DNA from: Pseudomonas sp. B21-040
Lineage (GTDB): Bacteria; Pseudomonadota; Gammaproteobacteria; Pseudomonadales; Pseudomonadaceae
Assembly: GCF_024748695.1 (NCBI RefSeq)
Contig: NZ_CP087176.1
Location: 1,233,501 to 1,297,500, forward strand
DNA length: 64,000 nt
Reading direction: 5' to 3'
Both the position numbers and the translations under genes were made by a program. How positions within the stretch are numbered: position 1 is the stretch's first letter; each line of letters begins with the position of its first letter. The notes under the pieces are model-generated. The model made no database searches. It had not been told where the DNA came from and saw only the letters and a program-made list of their open reading frames with translations. Shown here piece after piece: positions 1-13,678 of the stretch.

Positions 1-3434
<3,434 letters not shown>

Positions 3435-3520
3435 TTGCTAAATGGTAAAAAGACACCGGATTGTGTCGGAAAAATCGCTACAGCGACGTTTTTGCCACTA
3501 ATCTGATGCCTTATAAGCAC

Positions 3521-3541
3521 AAGCCTGGATTTTCCAGGCTT
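3521..3541 (+). other. Hairpin between eno and ftsB
   Basis: AAGCCTGG and CCAGGCTT form a perfect 8-base-pair stem with a 5-base loop. There is no T-run after it, so it is not a standard Rho-independent terminator. It could stabilise the eno mRNA end or reduce read-through into ftsB. Confidence 0.5.
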
Positions 3542-3605
3542 CGTGCTATCAGAAGCTTCAAAGTTTTTGCATGGCTGTCTTTTTTCACTGGAAACCTGAT
3601 ATTCG

Positions 3606-3884
3606 ATGCGCAGTCCCAATTGGTTGTTCCTCGTTTTGCTCCTGTTGCTGGCTGGCCTGCAATACCGCCTGTGGGTAGGTAATGGCAGTCTGGCGCAAGT
3701 GGCTGAGCTGACTCAGCAGATCGCGGATCAACAGACTGAGAACGAAGGGTTGCTGGAACGCAATCGGGTCATGGACGCCGAGGTCAGCGAGCTGAAAAAA
3801 GGCATGGAGACCGTTGAAGAGCGGGCTCGCCATGAGTTGGGCATGGTCAAGGACGGTGAAACCCTTTACCAGTTGGCTCAATGA
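3606..3884 (+). CDS. ftsB: Cell division protein FtsB
   Basis: FtsB is a small bitopic inner-membrane protein of the divisome that works in a complex with FtsL and FtsQ. The 92-residue product has a short cytoplasmic start (MRSPN), one membrane segment (about residues 5-22, LFLVLLLLLAGLQYRLW) and a heptad-rich periplasmic coiled coil (QQIADQQTENEGLLERN). Size and neighbours (eno upstream, ispD overlapping by four bases) match the conserved gammaproteobacterial eno-ftsB-ispD order. Confidence 0.95.
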   Translation: MRSPNWLFLVLLLLLAGLQYRLWVGNGSLAQVAELTQQIADQQTENEGLLERNRVMDAEVSELKKGMETVEERARHELGMVKDGETLYQLAQ

Positions 3885-4588
3885 ACACCTCGTTACCGGC
3901 CTTCTGGGCCGTGATCCCTGCCGCGGGTGTAGGTGCCCGTATGGCCGCAGACCGTCCCAAGCAATACTTGCAACTGGGCGGGCGCACTATTCTCGAACAC
4001 AGCCTCGGCTGTTTCCTTGATCATCCCTGCCTGAAGGGGGTGGTGGTCAGTCTTGCTGTTGATGATCCGTATTGGCCGAACCTTGCAAGTGCTTGCGATC
4101 CGCGTATTCAGCGGGTTGAGGGTGGCTCCGAGCGTTCCGGTTCGGTACTCAATGCCTTGCTGCATTTGCATGCGCTGGGTGCTGATGATGAAGACTGGGT
4201 GCTGGTTCACGACGCTGCTCGGCCGAATCTGAATCGTGATGATCTGGACAAGTTGCTGAGTGAATTAGCCGATGATCCGGTAGGCGGGCTGCTGGCGGTG
4301 CCGGCACGCGATACCCTCAAGCGGGTCGACAAGCACGGTCGTGTCGTCGAAACCGTGGATCGCAGTGTGATCTGGCAAGCCTATACGCCGCAGATGTTTC
4401 GCCTGGGCGCATTGCATCGGGCATTGGCGGACAGTCTCGTCGCTGATGCGGTCATCACCGATGAAGCGTCGGCCATGGAATGGGCGGGCATGGCGCCACG
4501 GTTGATAGAAGGTCGATCCGACAATCTCAAGGTCACTCGTCCCGAAGACCTTGAATGGCTGCGCCAGCGTTGGGCCAATCGCCGCTAA
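3881..4588 (+). CDS. ispD: 2-C-methyl-D-erythritol 4-phosphate cytidylyltransferase
   Basis: IspD transfers CMP from CTP to methylerythritol phosphate in the non-mevalonate isoprenoid pathway; the pathway partner ispF lies 3 kb downstream in this window. The nucleotidyltransferase start AVIPAAGVGARMAADRPKQY, the VLVHDAARPN motif and the VTRPEDLEW C-terminal motif are all present in 235 residues. It overlaps ftsB by four bases (ATGA), which suggests coupled translation, and its last bases overlap the convergent LysR gene. Confidence 0.97.
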   Translation: MNTSLPAFWAVIPAAGVGARMAADRPKQYLQLGGRTILEHSLGCFLDHPCLKGVVVSLAVDDPYWPNLASACDPRIQRVEGGSERSGSVLNALLHLHALGADDEDWVLVHDAARPNLNRDDLDKLLSELADDPVGGLLAVPARDTLKRVDKHGRVVETVDRSVIWQAYTPQMFRLGALHRALADSLVADAVITDEASAMEWAGMAPRLIEGRSDNLKVTRPEDLEWLRQRWANRR

Positions 4589-5481
4589 GCCGCGTACTCC
4601 GGCCGTTCGGCCAACCCTTCCTTCAAGTAATCCACCAATTTGCGCACTTTGGGCGACAGATGCCGTTGCTGTGGATAAAGCGCCCATACGGCGGTATTCG
4701 GTGGTTGATGCGCGTCCAGTAACGAAATCAATGCGCCGCTTTTCAAATGCTCCAGCACGTAATAGTCCGGTAGCTGACACAACCCTACGCCTTGCAGCGC
4801 TGCATCCAGCACCGCTTGCCCACTGTTGCAGCGCCAGTTTCCCTGGACCCGCTGCGAAAACTCCCGCCCGTTCTGTTCCAGTTGCCACAGGTCCGAGCTG
4901 CCGATGAGGCAGTTGTGGCGACTCAGTTCCGACAGGCTATGTGGCCGACCATAACGCTCCAGATAGGACGGCGATGCGCACAGGTACATGCGTCGTGGTG
5001 CCAGGCGAGTGGCGACCAGCCGGGAGTCTTGCAAGCGCCCAAGGCGGATCGCCAGGTCGAGGCCCTCATGCACCAGATCGAGCGGGCGATTGCTCAGTTC
5101 GATGTCGACACGCAGTTGTGGATAAAGCCCCATGAACCGCGTCACCAGCGGCACGATAAAACGTTCGCCGTACGCCACGGCGCAGGTCATGCGCAGCATG
5201 CCCTTGGGTTCGCTGGTCAAGTCGCCGACCGCGCGCAACGCTTCTTCGCGACCATCCTGCAAACGCTGGCAATGCTGCAGAAACGTTTGCCCGGCTTCGG
5301 TCAGCGTGACCCGGCGGGTGCTGCGATACAGCAGTCGTGTCTGAAGGCGCTCTTCCAGGCGTACGATTTGTCGACTGACATGGGAGGAAGAAACCCCAAG
5401 TCGTTCGGCGGCAGCCGTGAACTGGCTGCACTCGGCGACGGCGACGAACTCGTCGATACCTTCCCAGCGATTCTCGGACAC
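4585..5481 (-). CDS. LysR-family transcriptional regulator
   Basis: The 298-residue protein has an N-terminal winged helix-turn-helix (about residues 6-65; FVAVAECSQFTAAAERLGVS then SSHVSRQIVRLEERL) and a C-terminal periplasmic-binding-like effector domain. It is transcribed divergently from the formaldehyde dehydrogenase gene, with about 107 bases between the starts. That is the usual arrangement for a LysR regulator of its neighbour, so control of frmA-fghA is likely but not shown. Its stop codon overlaps the end of ispD by three bases. The exact effector cannot be told from sequence. Confidence 0.93.
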   Translation of the reverse strand: MSENRWEGIDEFVAVAECSQFTAAAERLGVSSSHVSRQIVRLEERLQTRLLYRSTRRVTLTEAGQTFLQHCQRLQDGREEALRAVGDLTSEPKGMLRMTCAVAYGERFIVPLVTRFMGLYPQLRVDIELSNRPLDLVHEGLDLAIRLGRLQDSRLVATRLAPRRMYLCASPSYLERYGRPHSLSELSRHNCLIGSSDLWQLEQNGREFSQRVQGNWRCNSGQAVLDAALQGVGLCQLPDYYVLEHLKSGALISLLDAHQPPNTAVWALYPQQRHLSPKVRKLVDYLKEGLAERPEYAA

Positions 5482-5507
5482 CTAGAATTATCCCTGTGTA
5501 GCAATAA

Positions 5508-6701
<1,194 letters not shown>

Positions 6702-6709
6702 GGTCGGTC

Positions 6710-7555
6710 ATGAGCCTGGAAAATATCTCCTGCCAGAAAAGCTTCGGCGGCTGGCACAAGCGCTATCGGCACCGTTCAGATGTGCTCGGCTGCGACATGG
6801 TGTTTGCCGTGTATCTGCCGCCGCAAGCGGAGCAGGGCGGCAAATTGCCGGTGCTGTACTGGTTGTCCGGCCTGACCTGCACCGACGAGAACTTCATGCA
6901 AAAGGCCGGCGCCATGCGCATGGCCGCCGAGTTGGGGCTGATTATTGTGGCGCCGGACACCAGCCCGCGCGGTCCGGATGTGCCGGGTGATCCGGAGGGG
7001 GCCTGGGACTTCGGACTGGGTGCCGGGTTTTATCTGAATGCCACGCAGGAGCCATGGTCGCGGCACTATCGGATGCATGACTACGTCGTGCAGGAATTGC
7101 CGGCATTGGTTGAAGCCCATTTCCCTGCATCGGACAAGCGTGGCATCAGCGGGCACTCCATGGGTGGCCATGGCGCGCTGGTCTGCGCGCTGCGCAACCC
7201 GGGGCGTTATCAATCGGTGTCGGCGTTCTCGCCGATCAACAATCCCATGGATTGCCCATGGGGTCAGAAAGCCTTCAGTCGTTACCTGGGTGAAGACCGT
7301 TCGAAGTGGCGTGAATGGGATGCCTGTGCATTGATTGCCGAGGCTGACGAGCAGTTGCCGCTGCTGGTGGATCAAGGCGATCGCGATGATTTTCTTGCCA
7401 CCCAGCTCAAGCCTGAAGCCTTGCAACAGGCGGCCAAACTGGCCGGTTATCCGCTGACGTTGCGCCTGCAACCGGGCTATGACCACAGCTATTTCTTCAT
7501 CGCCAGTTTTATCGGCGATCACTTGCAACATCATGGGCGTGCACTAGGCGCCTAA
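6710..7555 (+). CDS. fghA: S-formylglutathione hydrolase
   Basis: This alpha/beta-hydrolase releases formate and regenerates glutathione from S-formylglutathione. It has 281 residues, an esterase-D type [13 protein letters not shown] oxyanion region, the nucleophile elbow [10 protein letters not shown], an Asp in DQGDRDDF and the final His in GYDHSYFF. The tight coupling to frmA supports the assignment. A strong terminator follows at 7579-7608. Confidence 0.96.
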   Translation: MSLENISCQKSFGGWHKRYRHRSDVLGCDMVFAVYLPPQAEQGGKLPVLYWLSGLTCTDENFMQKAGAMRMAAELGLIIVAPDTSPRGPDVPGDPEGAWDFGLGAGFYLNATQEPWSRHYRMHDYVVQELPALVEAHFPASDKRGISGHSMGGHGALVCALRNPGRYQSVSAFSPINNPMDCPWGQKAFSRYLGEDRSKWREWDACALIAEADEQLPLLVDQGDRDDFLATQLKPEALQQAAKLAGYPLTLRLQPGYDHSYFFIASFIGDHLQHHGRALGA

Positions 7556-7578
7556 TGATCGACAAAGCAGGTAGAATC

Positions 7579-7608
7579 ACGCCCTGACAAAAATCGGGGC
7601 GTTTTTTT
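7579..7608 (+). terminator. Rho-independent terminator ending at the ispF start codon
   Basis: ACGCCCTGA pairs with TCGGGGCGT around a six-base loop (one G-T pair), and seven Ts follow at 7602-7608. The ispF ATG begins at 7609 immediately after them. The hairpin should end frmA-fghA transcription, and its 3' arm contains the only purine run that could serve ispF as a ribosome binding site. Confidence 0.85.
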
Positions 7609-8082
7609 ATGCGTATTGGCCACGGCTATGATGTGCACCGTTTCGCTGAAGGCGATTTCATTACTCTGGGCGGCGTGCGCATTGCACACAGCTTCGGGCT
7701 GCTCGCTCACTCCGACGGTGACGTCCTGCTGCACGCCTTGAGCGATGCCTTGCTCGGCGCGGCCGCGCTGGGTGATATCGGCAAGCATTTTCCGGACACC
7801 GACCCGACCTTCAAGGGCGCCGACAGCCGTGTGCTGTTGCGTCATGTCGTCGCATTGATTCATGCCAAAGGCTGGAAAGTCGGCAATGTTGATAACACCA
7901 TCGTCGCCCAGGCGCCGAAAATGGCCCCGCATATCGAATCGATGCGCGCGCTGATTGCCGCGGATCTTCAAATTGAACTGGATCAAGTGAACGTGAAAGC
8001 TACCACCACCGAAAAGCTTGGCTTTGTCGGGCGCGAAGAAGGCATTGCCGTGCACTCCGTTGCCTTGTTGCTGCGCGCATGA
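7609..8082 (+). CDS. ispF: 2-C-methyl-D-erythritol 2,4-cyclodiphosphate synthase
   Basis: IspF forms the cyclic diphosphate intermediate of the methylerythritol phosphate isoprenoid pathway. The 157-residue trimeric-enzyme sequence has the metal-binding start [11 protein letters not shown], the [19 protein letters not shown] motif and [15 protein letters not shown]. The start codon is fixed by the family N-terminus and sits directly after the T-run of a terminator. It overlaps truD by four bases and heads the ispF-truD-surE-pcm-nlpD-rpoS block. Confidence 0.97.
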   Translation: MRIGHGYDVHRFAEGDFITLGGVRIAHSFGLLAHSDGDVLLHALSDALLGAAALGDIGKHFPDTDPTFKGADSRVLLRHVVALIHAKGWKVGNVDNTIVAQAPKMAPHIESMRALIAADLQIELDQVNVKATTTEKLGFVGREEGIAVHSVALLLRA

Positions 8083-9124
8083 ACGAATCGCAATTGCTTG
8101 GCCCGCGGGCCTATGGTGAGGCGCTTGGCACCGCGGTTCTGAAAGCCACGGCAGAAGATTTTCAGGTCGATGAAGTGCTCGATATCCCCCTCAGCGGTGA
8201 TGGCGAGCATTTGTGGATCTGGGTGGAAAAGCGCGGACTGAATACCGAGGAAGCGGCGCGGCGTATCGCCAAGGCTGCGGGCGTGCCATTGCGCACCGTC
8301 AGTTATGCCGGGCTCAAGGACCGTCAGGCGCTGACGCGCCAATGGTTCAGCGTGCAACTGCCGGGCAAGGCTGATCCTGATTTGTCGGCCGCCGAAAACG
8401 ACACGCTGAAAATTCTCAAGACCGGTCGGCATAAGCGCAAGCTGCAACGCGGCGCTCATTCGGCCAATGGTTTCACCTTGCGCCTGACTCAATTTGCTGG
8501 CGACAAAACGGCGATTGAACAGCGACTGCAACTGATCGCCAAGCAGGGTATTCCCAATTATTTCGGTGCCCAACGTTTCGGCTTCGACGGCGGCAATGTG
8601 GTCGATGCCCGTGCCTGGGCCGCGCGCAAAGCGTTGCCTGAGCAGCGCAACGTGCGCTCGCGTCTGCTCTCTACGGCGCGCAGTTTTTTGTTTAATCAGG
8701 TGTTGGCGGCACGCGTCGCCGATGGTACCTGGCAGCAGGCCCAGGTCGGCGATCTGCTGGCCTTCACCGACAGTCGCAGCTTCTTTCCAGCCGGTGAGGC
8801 CGAATGCAACGACCCGCGACTGGCGATACTCGATCTGCATCCGACAGGCCCGCAGTGGGGCGAAGGTGACTCGCCGGCGACCGGCGTTGTCCATGTACTG
8901 GAGCAGGAAATCGCCGCTCGCGAAGCGGACTTGCGTGATTGGTTGATTAACGCCGGTATGAGCCACGAACGTCGCATTCTGCGGCTGCCCATTGGTGGGT
9001 TGACGTGGCATTATCCCGAGCCTGACATTCTGCAACTGGAATTCGTCCTACCGGCCGGATGCTTTGCCACCGTATTGGTGCGCGAGCTTGTTGATCTGGT
9101 GCCGGTGGGGCAGACGGACAGCCC

Positions 9125-9137
<13 letters not shown>
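8079..9137 (+). CDS. truD: tRNA pseudouridine(13) synthase TruD
   Basis: TruD isomerises U13 of tRNA-Glu to pseudouridine. The 352-residue protein has the characteristic catalytic segment [18 protein letters not shown] (about residues 74-91, Asp nucleophile) and the [14 protein letters not shown] motif. It overlaps ispF by four bases at its start and surE by thirteen at its end, so translation within the operon is probably coupled. Confidence 0.97.
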
Positions 9138-10551
<1,414 letters not shown>

Positions 10552-10762
10552 GCATTTGTTTTGGCGCGCTGAATTCTCTTCGATTGGCCGTGTCTTACAG
10601 CGGCATCGATTGGTTAAACGGTATTTATCGTCAGTCAGCAAACGTGTGCGCGTCGCGATTTCGCTTCATTAAAGGTAAAGCCTGTTCGGCCCGTTATACT
10701 TGCGACATCTCGAGCCGGGACACGGCAAACCACAATTTCAGCCACCACATAGGGAGCGGCGG

Positions 10763-11620
10763 GTGAGTCTCACAGTCATTGCGCAGCGTATGAGTACAAC
10801 GAGCTTTCAGCGCCTGGTGACTGGCCTTGTCTTGAGCACCTTGCTGGTCGGTTGCTCCAGCACCAAATCGAGTAGCGTCGGTGTCGTCGATCGCAGTAAC
10901 GCTACGCCCCAACGTCCGGCAGTGACCACGGGTCAGTATGTCGTTCGGCCAAAAGACACCCTGTTCTCGATCGCTTTTCGCTACGGCTGGGACTACAAAG
11001 CCCTCGCCGCACGGAACAACATTCCTACGCCCTACACGATCCATCCGGGTCAGATAATTCGCTTCGATGGTCGCACCGGATCAACGCCGACAGCGGTGGC
11101 CAACGCATCCGATTCGGCGCCTTCGTCGTCGAGTAAAACCACGATAATCCGACGTCAGGCGAATGGCGTAACTACGACGACAACGGTGGTTGCACCGTCC
11201 GTCGCCAGCAAGCCGGCACCCGCTCCATTGCCGCCTGCGGGACCGGCCCCGACCGGCTGGGGATGGCCATCTAATGGCATTCTGATTGGAAAATTCTCTT
11301 CAAACGGTAGTTTGAATAAAGGAATTGATATCGCCGGAGATTTGGGACAGCCTGTTTTAGCTGCGTCTGATGGGACGGTGGTATACGCCGGGAGTGGCTT
11401 AAGGGGCTACGGCGAATTAGTCATCATCAAACACAGCGATACCTACGTTAGTGCCTACGGACATAACCGCAGGCTGTTGGTTCGGGAGGGGCAGCAGGTC
11501 AAGGTCGGACAGACAATTGCCGAAATGGGGTCAACGGGTACAGACCGGGTGAAACTGCATTTTGAGATTCGCCGGCAAGGTAAACCTGTAGATCCGCTGC
11601 AATTCCTGCCACGTCGTTGA
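10763..11620 (+). CDS. nlpD: NlpD-like lipoprotein (LysM + M23 domain), amidase activator
   Basis: The product is an outer-membrane lipoprotein of the NlpD/EnvC type that activates peptidoglycan amidases during cell separation. From GTG 10763, preceded by AGGGAGCGG, there are 285 residues with a signal peptide ending in the lipobox LLVGC, a LysM domain (about residues 50-95, YVVRPKDTLFSIAFRYGWDY), a Ser/Thr/Pro linker, and a C-terminal LytM/M23 domain (NKGIDIAGDLGQPVLAASDG; final LHFEIR). The M23 domain seems to lack the full zinc ligand set, typical of activators. The rpoS promoter of pseudomonads lies within nlpD. An alternative start is ATG 10790. Confidence 0.93.
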   Translation: MSLTVIAQRMSTTSFQRLVTGLVLSTLLVGCSSTKSSSVGVVDRSNATPQRPAVTTGQYVVRPKDTLFSIAFRYGWDYKALAARNNIPTPYTIHPGQIIRFDGRTGSTPTAVANASDSAPSSSSKTTIIRRQANGVTTTTTVVAPSVASKPAPAPLPPAGPAPTGWGWPSNGILIGKFSSNGSLNKGIDIAGDLGQPVLAASDGTVVYAGSGLRGYGELVIIKHSDTYVSAYGHNRRLLVREGQQVKVGQTIAEMGSTGTDRVKLHFEIRRQGKPVDPLQFLPRR

Positions 11621-11726
11621 TTTGTTAGCCAGCCTGTTCCGTCACGTAGAGGGAACAGGCTCCAGCGTTGCCAAGGATAAAGGCGCCGCTTGAGCTTGAG
11701 GTCGAACTCACCAAAGGACTATAACA

Positions 11727-12734
11727 ATGGCTCTCAGTAAAGAAGTGCCGGAGTTTGACATCGACGATGAGGTTCTCCTGATGGAGACCGGCATCGGGAC
11801 GGATTCGATGTCGAATGATGAAGGGGCAGCTCCACCTTCCGTTCGTGCCAAATCCAAACACTCCGCTTCGCTAAAGCAGCACAAGTACATCGATTACACG
11901 CGGGCACTGGATGCCACGCAGTTGTACCTCAATGAAATCGGCTTTTCCCCATTGCTCTCCCCGGAAGAAGAAGTTCATTTTGCGCGCCTGTCGCAAAGTG
12001 GCGATCCGGCCGGGCGCAAGCGCATGATTGAAAGCAACCTGCGGCTGGTGGTTAAAATCGCCCGGCGTTACGTCAATCGTGGGCTGTCGCTGCTGGACCT
12101 GATCGAAGAGGGTAACCTCGGCTTGATTCGGGCAGTGGAGAAGTTCGACCCTGAACGCGGCTTCCGCTTTTCGACCTACGCAACCTGGTGGATTCGTCAG
12201 ACCATCGAGCGCGCGATCATGAATCAGACCCGGACCATCCGGTTGCCGATCCATGTGGTCAAGGAGCTTAACGTGTACCTGCGGGCTGCACGGGAGCTGA
12301 CTCAAAAGCTCGATCATGAACCCTCACCCGAAGAAATCGCCAACCTGCTGGAAAAACCGGTGGGCGAAGTCAAGCGCATGCTTGGCCTCAACGAGCGGGT
12401 TTCTTCGGTCGACGTCTCGCTGGGTCCGGATTCGGATAAAACCCTGCTGGACACCCTGACTGATGACCGTCCAACCGACCCTTGTGAGCTGCTGCAGGAT
12501 GACGATTTGTCCCAAAGCATCGATCAATGGCTGTCGGAGCTGACCGACAAGCAACGCGAAGTGGTGGTGCGTCGCTTCGGCTTGCGGGGGCACGAGAGCA
12601 GCACGCTTGAAGACGTAGGCCTGGAGATCGGCCTGACCCGGGAACGGGTCAGACAGATTCAGGTGGAAGGCCTGAAGCGTCTTAGGGAGATTCTCGAGAA
12701 GAACGGCCTGTCGAGCGAGTCGCTGTTTCAATAG
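11727..12734 (+). CDS. rpoS: RNA polymerase sigma factor RpoS
   Basis: RpoS (sigma S) directs stationary-phase and general stress transcription. The 335-residue protein shows sigma70 region 1.2 ([20 protein letters not shown]), region 2 ([37 protein letters not shown]), region 3 and region 4.2 with a helix-turn-helix ([20 protein letters not shown]). It follows nlpD by 106 bases and is closed by a terminator at 12761-12784. The Gac-controlled small RNA gene rsmZ lies immediately downstream, a hallmark of Pseudomonas. Confidence 0.98.
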   Translation: MALSKEVPEFDIDDEVLLMETGIGTDSMSNDEGAAPPSVRAKSKHSASLKQHKYIDYTRALDATQLYLNEIGFSPLLSPEEEVHFARLSQSGDPAGRKRMIESNLRLVVKIARRYVNRGLSLLDLIEEGNLGLIRAVEKFDPERGFRFSTYATWWIRQTIERAIMNQTRTIRLPIHVVKELNVYLRAARELTQKLDHEPSPEEIANLLEKPVGEVKRMLGLNERVSSVDVSLGPDSDKTLLDTLTDDRPTDPCELLQDDDLSQSIDQWLSELTDKQREVVVRRFGLRGHESSTLEDVGLEIGLTRERVRQIQVEGLKRLREILEKNGLSSESLFQ

Positions 12735-12760
12735 GCGATACGCTTGGTCGGTAGTAAAAG

Positions 12761-12784
12761 ACCCCGACTGGTTCGGGGTTTTTT
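12761..12784 (+). terminator. rpoS Rho-independent terminator
   Basis: CCCCGA and TCGGGG pair around CTGGT, followed directly by six Ts. It lies 27 bases after the rpoS stop. Confidence 0.88.
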
Positions 12785-12822
12785 ATTGCCTGGGGGTTTG
12801 CCGCAAGTTTGTAGTCTTGCGT

Positions 12823-12840
12823 TGTAAGTCTTTGCTTACT
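12823..12840 (+). promoter_or_regulatory. GacA upstream activating site of rsmZ
   Basis: TGTAAG-N6-CTTACT is one base off the known GacA consensus TGTAAG-N6-CTTACA. It begins 190 bases before the inferred rsmZ start, matching the spacing known for Gac-controlled small RNA genes, which ties rsmZ to the GacS/GacA two-component system. Confidence 0.88.
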
Positions 12841-12976
12841 CTTTCGTAAGCGTTCGTTATTTTTACAGGGCGCTAGTCGTCCATTTTCCTACAACATCAA
12901 ATCTATCTATTTGATGTGTATGCATATTTTTTAAAGTTAAGAGCATGTGACAACAGGTTTTCCTGATTCGGGCTGA

Positions 12977-13004
12977 TTGCTCCTGGTAAGGAAGTCTCTA
13001 CTAT
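12977..13004 (+). promoter_or_regulatory. rsmZ core promoter
   Basis: A TTGCTC -35-like box (12977-12982) and a TACTAT -10-like box (12999-13004) are 16 bases apart. They place the transcript start near 13013, where the conserved RsmZ 5' end TGTCGACGGA begins. The boxes are inferred from spacing. Confidence 0.6.
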
Positions 13005-13012
13005 CTGAACTG

Positions 13013-13140
13013 TGTCGACGGACAGACACGCCTTTCAAGGATGAAGGGAAAGGACATCACAGGAAGTGATTCATCAGGACGATGAAAAGGAATACAGGGA
13101 ATAGGGAAAAAATGTGGGCGGGTCGAACCGCCCCTTTTTT
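13013..13140 (+). ncRNA. rsmZ: RsmZ regulatory small RNA
   Basis: RsmZ sequesters the translational repressors RsmA/RsmE (CsrA family) and so turns on Gac-controlled secondary metabolism and secreted products. The location between rpoS and fdxA is the known rsmZ position in Pseudomonas. The transcript has nine GGA triplets, many as AGGA or AGGGA in predicted loops, begins TGTCGACGGA, and ends in a GC-rich terminator (GGGCGG-TCGAA-CCGCCC followed by Ts). No protein reading frame of note is present. Confidence 0.93.
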
Positions 13141-13155
13141 TGCCTGCAAAAAAGC

Positions 13156-13182
13156 AAAAAGGCCCTCGTGGGGCCTTTTATC
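13156..13182 (-). terminator. Terminator downstream of fdxA
   Basis: AAAAGGCCC and GGGCCTTTT form a stem around a short loop between the convergent rsmZ and fdxA genes; read on the minus strand it ends in a T-run. It probably terminates fdxA and may act in both directions. Confidence 0.75.
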
Positions 13183-13197
13183 GGAACGCGGGGGTAA

Positions 13198-13536
13198 TCA
13201 GCGTTCGAGATCTTTGAGCTTACTGCCTACAGATTTGTTGATGACGCGATCAAACTCTTCTGCATCAGGCAACGATTCTTTCTTCTCGGTGATGTTCGGC
13301 CAGATTTCGGCCAGTTCCACGTTCAGCTGAATGAACTCCTCCATGCCGGCAGGCACTTCATCTTCGGAGAAGATGGCCACGGCAGGGCATTCTGGTTCGC
13401 ACAATGCGCAGTCGATGCACTCATCCGGGTGAATCACCAGGAAGTTCGGGCCTTCGTAAAAGCAGTCCACCGGACAGACTTCTACGCAGTCGGTGTACTT
13501 GCACTTGATGCAGTTGTCGGTGACGACGAAGGTCAT
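13198..13536 (-). CDS. fdxA: 7Fe ferredoxin FdxA
   Basis: FdxA is a small soluble electron carrier with one [3Fe-4S] and one [4Fe-4S] cluster. From the ATG at 13536 ([20 protein letters not shown]), preceded by AGGAGAAAATT, the protein has 112 residues. Cluster cysteines are in [17 protein letters not shown] and [12 protein letters not shown]. The acidic C-terminal extension is usual for proteobacterial FdxA. An upstream in-frame extension of 14 codons is rejected because it passes through the ribosome binding site. Confidence 0.96.
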   Translation of the reverse strand: MTFVVTDNCIKCKYTDCVEVCPVDCFYEGPNFLVIHPDECIDCALCEPECPAVAIFSEDEVPAGMEEFIQLNVELAEIWPNITEKKESLPDAEEFDRVINKSVGSKLKDLER

Positions 13537-13678
13537 TTCTAATTTTCTCCTCAGGCGCGGCTTGCTGCGCCCCTTCACGTAGGGGTCGCCAGGTTTGGGA
13601 GCGATAGTCTGCTGGCCAGGCTATTAGCCAGCAGCATCCCAAACCGCGCGAGATTCTAACAGCTTGCAGGCAAGTGCG

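Noticed and set aside
3521..3541. Hairpin after eno as a Rho-independent terminator
   Set aside because: The stem is good but no T-run follows.
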